From assembly GCF_001659685.2 (NCBI RefSeq), contig NZ_LXYE02000060.1:1-64000 (forward strand): a DNA stretch of 64,000 nt, in the 5' to 3' direction. Source of the stretch: Labilibacter marinus (GTDB taxonomy: Bacteria; Bacteroidota; Bacteroidia; Bacteroidales; Marinilabiliaceae). Within the stretch, counting starts at the first letter, position 1; every line of letters starts with the position of its first letter. A model generated the notes under the pieces. The model saw only the letters and a list, made by a program, of their open reading frames with translations, had not been told where the DNA came from and did not search any database. This document shows positions 29,014 through 38,020 of this stretch, piece after piece. A program made the translations under genes and the position numbers.

Positions 29014-29214
29014 TTAGGAAGCATGCTCTAATGCCTTTTGCTGCATACTTTGATACTTCTCATCATTTGTCGCTTCATATAGTTGCCTAAATAACTCTGC
29101 CGACATTTCAAACTGCACTCTTGCCTTTTTTTTTTTTCTTTTGAGATAGAACTGACCAAAAGTAAATAAACTTTCGGCTACTTTTCCCAATATTAAAAAT
29201 TATGATGCATTCAT
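29014..29214 (-). pseudogene. Disrupted TPR-like fragment with a 12-A slippery run
   Basis: The minus-strand frame from 29214 (MNAS, stop, FLILGKVAESLFTFGQFYLK) continues as ARVQFEMSAELFRQLYEATN ... QKALEHAS after a shift at an uninterrupted run of 12 A (29126-29137). The combined text looks like a TPR helix pair. It follows the STAND-TPR gene and may be a remnant or copy of its last repeats. Confidence 0.45.
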
Positions 29215-29232
29215 CTTTAATTTAACCCAACT

Positions 29233-32200
29233 TTAATCTCTCAAATATTTCCTTAATTGAACTACCTTATTATTATAGTCGTATCCGTTTTCATTCAGTT
29301 CAATAAATAAATCCAATGCAGCAGAACCAGCTTTTTTAGCTTCATCATACTTCTTTAAGTTATGATATGTAACAAGTAAGTTATTGTATGCATCCGCTAA
29401 TGTTATTTTATGTTTTTTCGGCTTTACCTGATTAAGAGGAATTAGTTCTTTTATAATTTCATTATATAGTTGTGCGCGTTTTTCAAATATTTTAAGACTA
29501 CCATAAACCAAACATAAATTCAATTTAGAATTTACAAGTTCGATTATATGTTTTTCAACTCGATCTTCAGCTACTTTTCTTCGTATAAAAATACTCTCCT
29601 CAAACCTTTTCATACTATTTTCAAGGTCTTCCATCGAATAATATAAAACTCCCAAATTATATAATATGTCACCTAATTCCTTATCTGAATTATATTCTGA
29701 GACCATGGATTGCTTAGACTTTAGCTCAGAAATAAGAGCATTCTGGTGCATGAGTGCTTTTTTGTAGGCTGTTTCTGACTCATCATATTTCTTTAACCTA
29801 TAATTTGCAAGGGCAAGTCCATGCCAAATCCTAGCTATTGCATATGTGTTATCTAAATTATCAGGAATTCTATTGCCGTATTGCATTCCTTTTAAGTAGA
29901 TGTTTTTAGCATCTGCATAACGCCCTTGCAAGCGATGTTTTTGTCCTAATAGCATAATTGAAAATAGCAGAACTTTAGAAGCATGCCTCTTATCTTTATC
30001 ATTGGTAATTACATCTTCTCCAATAGATATTGATTTCTCAAGCAATTCTATTATTTCCGATTCATCATGGGAAACATCATCATAAATATCAGCTAATTTA
30101 TAAAACAAATCCTGCAAATATCCTGCTGACTCACGTGCTTCTTTTTTTGGCAATCCCTCTCCAATTTTAATGGCAATAACAAAATGCACTATTGACTTCT
30201 CAACATCACCTAGCCTCTTAAACAGTTCTCCTAAACGGTAATGAGACTCCATTAAGAGCGACAATGTATAAGGTTTAATATTCGATGGTAACTGTTCCTG
30301 GTAATTAATAAGGTAATGAAAAATATTTTTTGCGTCTTCTTTATTGGTCAATTCTGTATCTACTCCTAAGGTTAACAAAGAAGAATAACTTTTACGGAAC
30401 AGTGGCAAAAACAGGCTTCGGTTCTGATTGACTAATTCTTCGCTTGTTTTCAGAGAAGCCTTAAAGGCCGCAAAGGCGTTTTTATTATTTTTAAGGTTTT
30501 CTGTATATAAAAGTCCCAAATTATAATACGATGTTTCTAAATCCGTTAATATTCGCTTTCCTCCTTCTTTATAAATTTGTTTTTTAATCGTGATTGCTTT
30601 CTTATGTAAGGACTCTGACAGCTCATTTTGTTTGAGATAATAACATGAAGTTGCATAATTTGTAAGAAGAATGGAATATTTATCTTTAAATCTCTCTGAA
30701 GTCTTCTTATTTAATTTCTCAAACAGAGGCATGGCCTCCTTAAAAGCGTTAATAGCCTCTTCAAATTCCTCACGTCTAGCAGAGTCATTGCCAATATTAT
30801 GTAGAGACGTCGCTAAACCCTCTAAGTACTGTTCGCCATAGTCATCAGCCTGCTTCCTACGGATTTTAAGAGATTTTTCATAAACTTCCTTGGCTGCCTT
30901 CGGGTCATTTAAATCATGGTAAACACTCCCTAAATTATTATATATGGTAGCTAATTCAGTATCTACATTTTTATTGTGGTTGGACCTTAAAGCCAAATAA
31001 ATATCAATTACATTTAGATAACAGCTCTTTGCTTCTTTATATTCATGGCATTGCTTTTTAACTGCAGCGATATTATTTAAGAGTGATGCTTTATCATACT
31101 GCTGCTTTTCGGAATTAGGTGAATGAGATTCTTTATTAATTTCAAAAGCCTTATCGTAATACAATAGTGATTTATCATTATCTCCAATCTGATAATATAA
31201 AATAGCGACATTATTTAGCACTGTACCATAATGTTTTAAGTATGATGAATCTATCTTAGACAAGTCGTGAAATATTACATTCAATTCTTCGTAAATTGAA
31301 ATAACACTATTATATTTTTTTAAGCAGTGATAGTAATGGGCAATAGTAAACAACTGACCAGCTTGTTGATGCTTGTCTTTTGTCTTTGCAATATTTTGCT
31401 TTAATAATTCTAGTAAATCAAAGTTTTCATCAATATTATCAATATATATATTTAACTCCGTATTTAATCCATAACCATCATATAATCCCCAAAACACATT
31501 CGGATCACCAAGTAAATTTCCAAGTTCATTCCAATCTTTTAATTCATTATAAAGCCATGGTAAATTATGCAGCGATCGAGAGCTTAATGGATCTTTCTTA
31601 AAATATGCAACCTGTTGCTTTTGATAAGCATGTATTTTAGATTCATCTGTATGGTAACGGTCAGCCACAGCCTTTTGTAGCAGACCATGAAACCATGTCA
31701 AAACACCATCCTGTTCTTTTAAGTGTGGACGAAGAGTTTCATACAATCCAGACCATTCAAGATTTGTGAAATTTGTTTCGGAATCGTTCTTAACAATTAG
31801 TAGTATTTCATTCTCTGTCAATCCAGACCGTGAAACCCCCAAATGCATTAGAACCTTTTTGGCTCCGTCAAAGTCACGCTCTATGCGCTTCAATACTTTT
31901 TCAAAAAAGGCTTCCTTGCTGCTGGAAGTAATATAATTCGTGATATCCTTTTTAAGTGTGTTATGATTTCCGAGTAAGCGAACTTCCTCAATAAGGGTTC
32001 TTAAAATTAGTGGATTCTTTGATTCTTCGTCTTGAACAATTTCGCGCATTAAATCCTCAGGTAATTGCTTACTATAAGCTCCAAGTAACGCATTTATTAT
32101 TTGCTCAATTTCAGGCAGATTAAGTGGCTCTACTTTAATCTCAATATATTTTCTTTCGCTAAGCAGAGAAACAGCAGAATGATTTTTATCTTTTATTGGT

Positions 32201-33585
32201 GACTTAACACTAAGAAGAATGCTTATATGATCTGGAATCACATCAGGTAGCCAGTTAAAATTATTGAGATTATCCAATTGATCTATGGCATCAATAACGA
32301 AAACATATTTTTTCCCATATGGTAATGATGAAACTTCCTTTATAAAAGCAGCCAGCAGTTCTTTTTCTTCATTAGGAACTTCAACTGGTTTATCCATATA
32401 TCTTTGTAACTCTGCAATCAATCTTACGAGCAATGAGTCAAGGTTATCGGAATGCATCGAGCCTCCGCAAAAGTGGTAGAACACTTCACAGTTGCTACTG
32501 CGCCGTTGTTTATAAGCTACATAACTGGCCATTTGAGAGGTTTTGCCCGAGCCAACTCCTCCCGTTATAAACACCTTACCATTACTTTTAAGATTTGCTT
32601 CAATTTTCTGCAACAAACCATCTCTTTCAACAAAATAACGTAATCGATTATGGGCGAAACAGGCATGCTGCCAATTCTCTTTATCCAGTTTATTCGCAGA
32701 TAGATTACGGTATCCTCCCTTCGAATTATTTAGCTTGTCGTTTTTTAATCCATCATCCAAGTCTAAAGAAAATTGCTTCTCAAAAAAATCATCAAAGCTA
32801 TTTGAAACATACTGTTCCAATTCTTCATTGTTGGCAAATTCAATTTGCTCTTCCAAGAATGCCTCAAAGTTATTTGTAACTAACTGTCCTAATTCTTCTT
32901 TGTTGGCATATTCAGACAGCTGATTATTTGATAATTCTCTTTTGATTCTATTTTTAAGAACGAGAAGGGAAGTCTCCCCATTCTTTTTATCTTCATCATA
33001 ATAATTAATTGTAGTATTCTTCGATTGCAATTCCTCTAAACACTCCTCACTTCTTGAAAAAAAATACGCTTGATTAGCAAGTTGTTTCTCTCTATCTATT
33101 TTTCCTAAAATGGCATAATCCATTTCCATTTCTGTTACCGAGAGTTTATTATCTATGTACTTCTTTACAATTGGATAATCTTTTATAATAGCGGTATCTT
33201 TCTCAATATCTGCATAGGTCGGTTGCCAGCCATATCTATGCCCTATTATTCCAATAAAAAATGGTAATTCATCGCTTTTCTCTTTACATAAATCAATTTC
33301 ACTTAAACACAGTCGAACTACTTTTCCATTTTTAGCTTCCTCTTCGGTTATTCCCCATCGCAAATCAACTTCCGTAAGGTCAAGTCCTCTTTTACCTGCA
33401 ATTCTTTTCAAGTGTGGGAAAACAACATTAATAAGATACTCCCGCTCTTCCTGCATATCAGCAAATGTGGAAGACAAAAAGACACGAATTGATTTCGACT
33501 TAAATTTTTCATTAAGGTCAGGCATGTGATAACTTTTCTCAGCCTTAGTTTTTCTCGTAAAAAAACGTTTAAAGTTTATTACCAT
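29233..33585 (-). CDS. DUF4062-STAND NTPase with TPR sensor array (1450 aa)
   Basis: Residues about 32-160 are DUF4062 (VFLSSTFADMQEEREYL ... DLRWGITEEEA ... IIGHRYGW), the TIR-related module of NPHP3/TEP1-type proteins. A P-loop GGVGSGKT is near 342, with Walker B YVFVIDAIDQLD near 425, then a winged-helix-type region. From about 750 to the end are more than ten TPR repeats (for example NNLGSVYHDLNDPKAAKEVY). This is effector-NTPase-sensor architecture as in antiviral STAND (Avs-like) and NLR proteins: TPRs would sense a trigger, the NTPase oligomerise, and the N-terminal module signal or kill. Defence function is inferred from architecture and context. Confidence 0.88.
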   Translation of the reverse strand: MVINFKRFFTRKTKAEKSYHMPDLNEKFKSKSIRVFLSSTFADMQEEREYLINVVFPHLKRIAGKRGLDLTEVDLRWGITEEEAKNGKVVRLCLSEIDLCKEKSDELPFFIGIIGHRYGWQPTYADIEKDTAIIKDYPIVKKYIDNKLSVTEMEMDYAILGKIDREKQLANQAYFFSRSEECLEELQSKNTTINYYDEDKKNGETSLLVLKNRIKRELSNNQLSEYANKEELGQLVTNNFEAFLEEQIEFANNEELEQYVSNSFDDFFEKQFSLDLDDGLKNDKLNNSKGGYRNLSANKLDKENWQHACFAHNRLRYFVERDGLLQKIEANLKSNGKVFITGGVGSGKTSQMASYVAYKQRRSSNCEVFYHFCGGSMHSDNLDSLLVRLIAELQRYMDKPVEVPNEEKELLAAFIKEVSSLPYGKKYVFVIDAIDQLDNLNNFNWLPDVIPDHISILLSVKSPIKDKNHSAVSLLSERKYIEIKVEPLNLPEIEQIINALLGAYSKQLPEDLMREIVQDEESKNPLILRTLIEEVRLLGNHNTLKKDITNYITSSSKEAFFEKVLKRIERDFDGAKKVLMHLGVSRSGLTENEILLIVKNDSETNFTNLEWSGLYETLRPHLKEQDGVLTWFHGLLQKAVADRYHTDESKIHAYQKQQVAYFKKDPLSSRSLHNLPWLYNELKDWNELGNLLGDPNVFWGLYDGYGLNTELNIYIDNIDENFDLLELLKQNIAKTKDKHQQAGQLFTIAHYYHCLKKYNSVISIYEELNVIFHDLSKIDSSYLKHYGTVLNNVAILYYQIGDNDKSLLYYDKAFEINKESHSPNSEKQQYDKASLLNNIAAVKKQCHEYKEAKSCYLNVIDIYLALRSNHNKNVDTELATIYNNLGSVYHDLNDPKAAKEVYEKSLKIRRKQADDYGEQYLEGLATSLHNIGNDSARREEFEEAINAFKEAMPLFEKLNKKTSERFKDKYSILLTNYATSCYYLKQNELSESLHKKAITIKKQIYKEGGKRILTDLETSYYNLGLLYTENLKNNKNAFAAFKASLKTSEELVNQNRSLFLPLFRKSYSSLLTLGVDTELTNKEDAKNIFHYLINYQEQLPSNIKPYTLSLLMESHYRLGELFKRLGDVEKSIVHFVIAIKIGEGLPKKEARESAGYLQDLFYKLADIYDDVSHDESEIIELLEKSISIGEDVITNDKDKRHASKVLLFSIMLLGQKHRLQGRYADAKNIYLKGMQYGNRIPDNLDNTYAIARIWHGLALANYRLKKYDESETAYKKALMHQNALISELKSKQSMVSEYNSDKELGDILYNLGVLYYSMEDLENSMKRFEESIFIRRKVAEDRVEKHIIELVNSKLNLCLVYGSLKIFEKRAQLYNEIIKELIPLNQVKPKKHKITLADAYNNLLVTYHNLKKYDEAKKAGSAALDLFIELNENGYDYNNKVVQLRKYLRD

Positions 33586-33652
33586 GTTAAATTTTAATGA
33601 TTAATCCATTTAACTTAATTGATGTTTAATGGTAAAAAATAGAACCTTTTCA

Positions 33653-33970
33653 CTATTTCTTTTCAACATCTTCACTATACAAATGTAGCTTACCCAACTT
33701 ATTCATTGGGGCAGGCAATTCTTTTTCAGCTGAAAGTTGGTATAGTTGTATCGATTTTTCGAGATTACTCTCTTCACAAATGCCACAATTATAACACAAA
33801 CCTATAAGATGCATGGCCTCAGGTAATTGGTGTTCTAAAGCTTTTTTCCAGTTCTGATGGTTTGCTGGCGCATTTTCAGCTAGCCAAGCTGTTGTTTGAA
33901 CAAGTGATTTTCGCTTCCTATCGAAATCAGTTTTAGTTACATTAATATAGTCAGGTATGATGGCAGTCAT
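33653..33970 (-). CDS. Sel1-like repeat protein
   Basis: About 105 residues from the ATG at 33970; an upstream ATG at 34027 would add an unconvincing Cys-rich leader. It contains two Sel1/TPR-like repeats (ALEHQLPEAMHLIGLCYNCG and KSIQLYQLSAEKELPAPMNK). Such repeats mediate protein contacts. It sits between the RyR protein and the STAND ATPase on the same strand, and its ending (SEDVEKK) is abrupt for a Sel1 protein, so it may be truncated. Confidence 0.6.
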   Translation of the reverse strand: MTAIIPDYINVTKTDFDRKRKSLVQTTAWLAENAPANHQNWKKALEHQLPEAMHLIGLCYNCGICEESNLEKSIQLYQLSAEKELPAPMNKLGKLHLYSEDVEKK

Positions 33971-34042
33971 AATTAAATCAATTTGAAGGCAATAAAAACA
34001 ACGACTCTTTAAATTGTAAAGAGTCATTCCATATTCTTTTTT

Positions 34043-35770
34043 CTAATATTCTTCTACTTGTTGTCTTTTCTTTCTTAACAACTCTGGAATATTCTTAATC
34101 GCATTTCTATCATATTGTTTGGTTGGCTCATCGAGTTCTGCATAAGGTACCATATCACAATGAATTTTCTTACTATCATCTTTTACTGTGCCATAGACAT
34201 GACCAGATAAGGCTTTATTGGCCCACCAGCGTATATGTTCCATCTCCGACAGAATTTCAATTTCTTCATCAGATAGCTTATTAATTCCATCTAGGGTTTT
34301 GCTCGTATCGCCAATAGCCCGTGCTTTAATGGCTATATGATCGGCTTGCTCACGATTGGCATTTCTATTTTCGTTGGATAGTTCATCCCAAGGATATTGA
34401 GTAGCTCTCCTGTTAGGATTACTCCTGATCTCTTCGGGCAGTTTATTGTAATAATCACCATGAATAAACTTTGCCAATTCATCTAATTTATTGTTAAAAA
34501 GAGATTCCTGAGTAAACACTTTTTCAATTAAATTAAACTTGTGAATTTTTATCTGATTCAGCTGCTCAACCTTATACCATTTGTTAAGAATTCCATTGGG
34601 GTCAACTAATGATAGAATCACATTTAAAGTGTTATCTATATTTATTTTAGATAACTTATTCAGTATGTTGGAACTCAATGCATCATCTTCACATAAAAGA
34701 TACACTGCTGTATAAGGGTTTTCTTTATGTGTTTTTTCAAACAATTCTGAATCAAACATATCTAAATCGTCATAACGTAAATTCAAATCAACAAATTTGC
34801 GAATTGGCTTGATATTGCGCTCCAAACGAGGAATCATTTTTTCATCTTCGTGAAAAAGTGTTATTTTAAGTCTTTTTAGATTGGCGTAATGGCCTAATCT
34901 TGCAAAACGTAATAATACACTCTGAACTAGCTGCCCTGAGCCAATTAAAGCAATGTGCATTTGAGGATCAGTAGGAGATTTTATATCTTGAAAAATATCA
35001 GGTGAAAATTCATTGAATAATATACGTGCAGCTCTTTCATTCGATGAAAATGTACGAATATGACAATTCGCTTTCTTCATATTTTGAGCAGAATAAGGCT
35101 TAAAGAAATTAAGTTCCTCAAGCTCGCTCATTTTTAAATCATTAGCCACATGGGTTAACAGGAGTTGTTCCTTATCTTTTCCCTTAGTCTTAAGGTAATC
35201 ATATACGGCGTAAGTTTCTTCCAGATTTTTATCATCCTCTTGATCAATAAATACAATTGATTCTGATTTATGTGCAGATACAGTTTTTAAAAATGCAGAC
35301 GATGTCAAATCACCATCTATACAAGTGATTCCTTTAAGACTATACGAATATTTGGTTTTAAATTCAGTTCGGTCAGCAATAACCACAACATGTTTTTTAT
35401 GCTGAACTAGCTCCTTTATCAGGTTGTTAGAATGTATACGGTATGCAGAGATAATGACGTGGTTTTTGCGGAATTTTAATCGGAATACACTCATCTCACT
35501 ATGGAGTATTAGAAGTACCGTTTTAAATGCCGCAAATAATACAACAAAAGGCGAAACCCAACGTGCTAACTCAAGACTTGGGGGCAATGGAGATTTAAAC
35601 TCATCAGGAAATTCCATTCCGTAAAGTTTCAATGACTGAAAAGCCAAATCAATTGGCGAACGCTCAATACTAGTCTTCTCAAATAATATATGAAATCCAT
35701 ATATTCCAAGTAAATAGGATCCGATACCAATTACACCGATAATCCACCATTCATAACTTCTCCTATTCAT
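34043..35770 (-). CDS. Membrane TrkA-N-like protein with C-terminal RyR domain
   Basis: 575 residues. Two transmembrane helices (about 10-30 and 70-92) are followed by two Rossmann-like TrkA-N-type segments: HVIISAYRIHSNNLIKELV ... GDLTSSAFL (about 105-165) and IALIGSGQLVQSVLLRFARLG (about 268). The C-terminal part (about 500-560) is a RyR domain: EMEHIRWWANKALSGHVYG ... KIHCDMVPYAELDEPTKQYDRN. Bacterial RyR domains are known from comparative genomics to be linked to nucleotide-signal and conflict systems. It may couple membrane ion flux to a ligand seen by RyR or Rossmann domains; inference. First gene of the minus-strand operon. Confidence 0.82.
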   Translation of the reverse strand: MNRRSYEWWIIGVIGIGSYLLGIYGFHILFEKTSIERSPIDLAFQSLKLYGMEFPDEFKSPLPPSLELARWVSPFVVLFAAFKTVLLILHSEMSVFRLKFRKNHVIISAYRIHSNNLIKELVQHKKHVVVIADRTEFKTKYSYSLKGITCIDGDLTSSAFLKTVSAHKSESIVFIDQEDDKNLEETYAVYDYLKTKGKDKEQLLLTHVANDLKMSELEELNFFKPYSAQNMKKANCHIRTFSSNERAARILFNEFSPDIFQDIKSPTDPQMHIALIGSGQLVQSVLLRFARLGHYANLKRLKITLFHEDEKMIPRLERNIKPIRKFVDLNLRYDDLDMFDSELFEKTHKENPYTAVYLLCEDDALSSNILNKLSKINIDNTLNVILSLVDPNGILNKWYKVEQLNQIKIHKFNLIEKVFTQESLFNNKLDELAKFIHGDYYNKLPEEIRSNPNRRATQYPWDELSNENRNANREQADHIAIKARAIGDTSKTLDGINKLSDEEIEILSEMEHIRWWANKALSGHVYGTVKDDSKKIHCDMVPYAELDEPTKQYDRNAIKNIPELLRKKRQQVEEY

Positions 35771-36048
35771 TATTTACAGCTAAGGTTAATATAATCATCA
35801 TAAATGCACATACGTCAATCAATAACTTATATTTACAGACTCTTAAGAAAATATGTAAATTGTAAAGATTGTGAAAATCAAATGTAATTATTAATGCTAA
35901 AATATTTAGGGAAGTTGGGAAAACTTTTGCATCATGTGGATGAAATTGATTATTGTTCTTTTCGTATAATCCTTCAGTTCTATGTATGTTGTATTATATT
36001 CAGTTGGATTTACTATAAAAATTAGTTCCCACTTAAAATTATCCAGCT

Positions 36049-36421
36049 ATGGGAAACCTCGATTATGATATCCCAACATTTCTTATAGGTAATAGAGGGA
36101 AGGCCTTTGTCGAAATACGATTAGATGATTATAGTGCTTACTTTGACGAGGTGCTGAGTGTGCAAGAGAAGGTACGGCTTCTATAAAGTGTCATCATAGA
36201 ATTATGAAAAGGAAGGGAAATCTGACAATAATGAAAAGGTGTTTTTATGACTGAAACGATAAGGTGAACTGGATGGACAAATGAGTTTCAATTATGCCCA
36301 ATATTTTACTAAAATTAAAGGACCGTTTACTTCTGAACTGGAAAAGTATCTTTATGGACTCAGGAATCTAAAAATATTGCATAAAGGAGTTTACTTATAT
36401 TCCAATCCGATTGACGATTAA
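36049..36421 (+). pseudogene. Decayed gene remnants
   Basis: Within the 920-bp gap 35771-36694, two short frames (36049-36186, MGNLDYDIPTFLIGNRGKAF..; and 36281-36421, MSFNYAQYFTKIKGPFTSEL..) look protein-like but are separated by several stops in all frames. A part between them (EKEGKSDNNEKVF) also reads well. I take them as pieces of one broken gene; family not recognised. The rest of the gap is AT-rich. Confidence 0.35.
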
Positions 36422-36643
36422 CGAATCTGTACGTTTTCTTTTTACTCAAAAAAGAGGTAAAGATTGTATTTTCTTAAAATAGTTTATGAAACTCTTCCTA
36501 AAGCGTGCACTCCCCAATAAATGTATAATATTTTCTTATTCTTTGTTCACTTTATTACTTAGATATGGCTTTCGTTATAAGCATGCCTCTCCTTAGAAAT
36601 GTAAAGTAGTAAAAAACACAATTTATAGGAAAAAATAAACGAA

Positions 36644-36675
36644 TTTGTTTATAATTGAATGGTTTTGTAATTTTG
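36644..36675 (+). promoter_or_regulatory. Bacteroidota-type promoter
   Basis: TTTG at 36644-36647 and TAATTTTG (TAnnTTTG) at 36668-36675 are separated by 20 bp, matching the Bacteroides -33/-7 consensus. The predicted start is about 36682, only a dozen bases before the HigA-like ATG, so the leader is very short. Confidence 0.65.
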
Positions 36676-36694
36676 AAGAATTAAAATACTAATT

Positions 36695-37204
36695 ATGCTA
36701 CCCGATATAAATAAAATAAAAGGTATTCACCCAGGAGCTATTCTGAAACGAGAGATTAAAAAGCGAGGTCTGAAAAATAAGGATTTGGCTCTTATGTTAG
36801 ATGAGCATGCTCAAACAATTAGTGCAATACTGAAGGAAAAAAGAAGTGTAAATCCTAAATTATCCATTAGGTTGGGAAAGCAACTAGGTGTGGAAGAAGA
36901 TTATTTTATGCTTTTACAAGCCAGTTATGATGTTAAAAAGGCTTACCAGGAAACGAGCAAAAAATTATTCCCTAACCTAAAATCAATTAGAAAGGCTATT
37001 TTTTGGGATACCGATTTTGATAAAATAGATTGGTTGAAAAATAAGAGAGCTATTATAAAACGAGTTTTTGAAAGAGGAAATGAATTAGAAATTAGTGAAA
37101 TATTAAACTTCTATGGAACTGCAGACGTAAGGCATGAAATAAGCAGTATAGGAAGTAGTTATTTGGATTCTTTTAGCAAGAATGTGGCAAAATATTTACA
37201 TTAG
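36695..37204 (+). CDS. HigA-like XRE antitoxin
   Basis: 169 residues. The N-terminal HTH is of HigA type: IHPGAILKREIKKRGLKNKD, LALMLDEHAQTISAILKEKR, RLGKQLGVEEDYF. The C-terminal half (WDTDFDKIDWLKNKRAIIKR ... ERGNELEISEILNFYG) resembles the segment found in antitoxins that accompany AbiEii-like toxins. It ends two bases before the toxin gene, a tight TA operon, and probably represses its own promoter. In the classical AbiE system the antitoxin is AbiEi; the XRE partner here differs. Confidence 0.8.
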   Translation: MLPDINKIKGIHPGAILKREIKKRGLKNKDLALMLDEHAQTISAILKEKRSVNPKLSIRLGKQLGVEEDYFMLLQASYDVKKAYQETSKKLFPNLKSIRKAIFWDTDFDKIDWLKNKRAIIKRVFERGNELEISEILNFYGTADVRHEISSIGSSYLDSFSKNVAKYLH

Positions 37205-37206
37205 TT

Positions 37207-37857
37207 ATGACCATCTATAAAGAAACAGTTTCAGATTTACTTTGGGATACGCTTAAAAAATTAATGAAGTTTAAAGAACTGGATGCTTTTAGGTTGGTAG
37301 GAGGGACGTCTTTGAGTTTGCTTCTAGGGCATAGAATTTCCGTGGATATTGACTTATTTACAGATGCAGAGTATAAATCAATTGATTTTGATAAGATTGA
37401 CAATTTATTTGAAACAAACTTTAAATACGTAGATTATTGCTTTGGAGGTAATGATAGCATGGGGAAATCATACCTGGTAGGCGCTCATAAAGAAGAAACC
37501 ATAAAAGTTGATTTGTTTTATACTGACCCGTTTCAATATCCAATTGTAAACTATGATGGTATTAGATTATCTCAATTAGAAGAGATAGTTGCTATGAAAC
37601 TAGAAGTTATTGGCAATAATGGAAGAAAAAAAGACTTTTGGGATTTACACGAATTGATGGAGTCTTTTTCCTGGAATGAGATGTTGAGCTTTTATGAAAA
37701 AAGGTATCCTTATAATAACACTAGGGAAGACATTATTAATAAACTGACAGATTTTAGTACTGCAGATACCGACTTAGACCCAATTTGTTTAAGAGAAAAA
37801 CATTGGGAATTAATCAAGTTGGACATAGAAGAATCTATAGCTGAAAATCTGGATTAA
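37207..37857 (+). CDS. AbiEii/AbiGii-type nucleotidyltransferase toxin
   Basis: 216 residues with the NTase-fold signature LVGGTSLSLLLGHR, then SVDIDLFTD (the DxD metal site at about 50-52), a third acidic strand KVDLFYTD, and LEEIVAMKLEVIGNNGRKKDFWDLHEL, all typical of AbiEii proteins. These toxins add nucleotides to tRNA 3' ends or other targets and block translation, giving abortive infection. It is directly downstream of the HigA-like gene. Target unknown. The tRNA connection is notable because an RNA-repair locus lies about 2 kb away. Confidence 0.85.
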   Translation: MTIYKETVSDLLWDTLKKLMKFKELDAFRLVGGTSLSLLLGHRISVDIDLFTDAEYKSIDFDKIDNLFETNFKYVDYCFGGNDSMGKSYLVGAHKEETIKVDLFYTDPFQYPIVNYDGIRLSQLEEIVAMKLEVIGNNGRKKDFWDLHELMESFSWNEMLSFYEKRYPYNNTREDIINKLTDFSTADTDLDPICLREKHWELIKLDIEESIAENLD

Positions 37858-37995
37858 ATTAATTAATGTACTGATAATGTGTTTGTAAAACTGCTTACAG
37901 AACAAATTCTGAAAGCGTTATATGTATTTAGATATAATTAGTAGCTAGTTATGCTTTTTATATCTTAATGCATGTAATTTATTAATCAATACTCA

Positions 37996-38020
37996 ATTAC
38001 GAACGCCTTGCGTTCGTAAT
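37996..38020. terminator. Perfect 11-bp hairpin between convergent genes
   Basis: ATTACGAACGC and GCGTTCGTAAT with a 3-nt loop. It ends one base before the stop codon of the minus-strand WYL gene and lies 140 bp after the AbiEii gene. No long T-run on either strand; it may act as a weak bidirectional terminator. Confidence 0.5.

Noticed and set aside
36049-36421. Two intact small genes
   Set aside because: Several stops in all frames separate protein-like pieces that read as one broken gene, so they are annotated as remnants.
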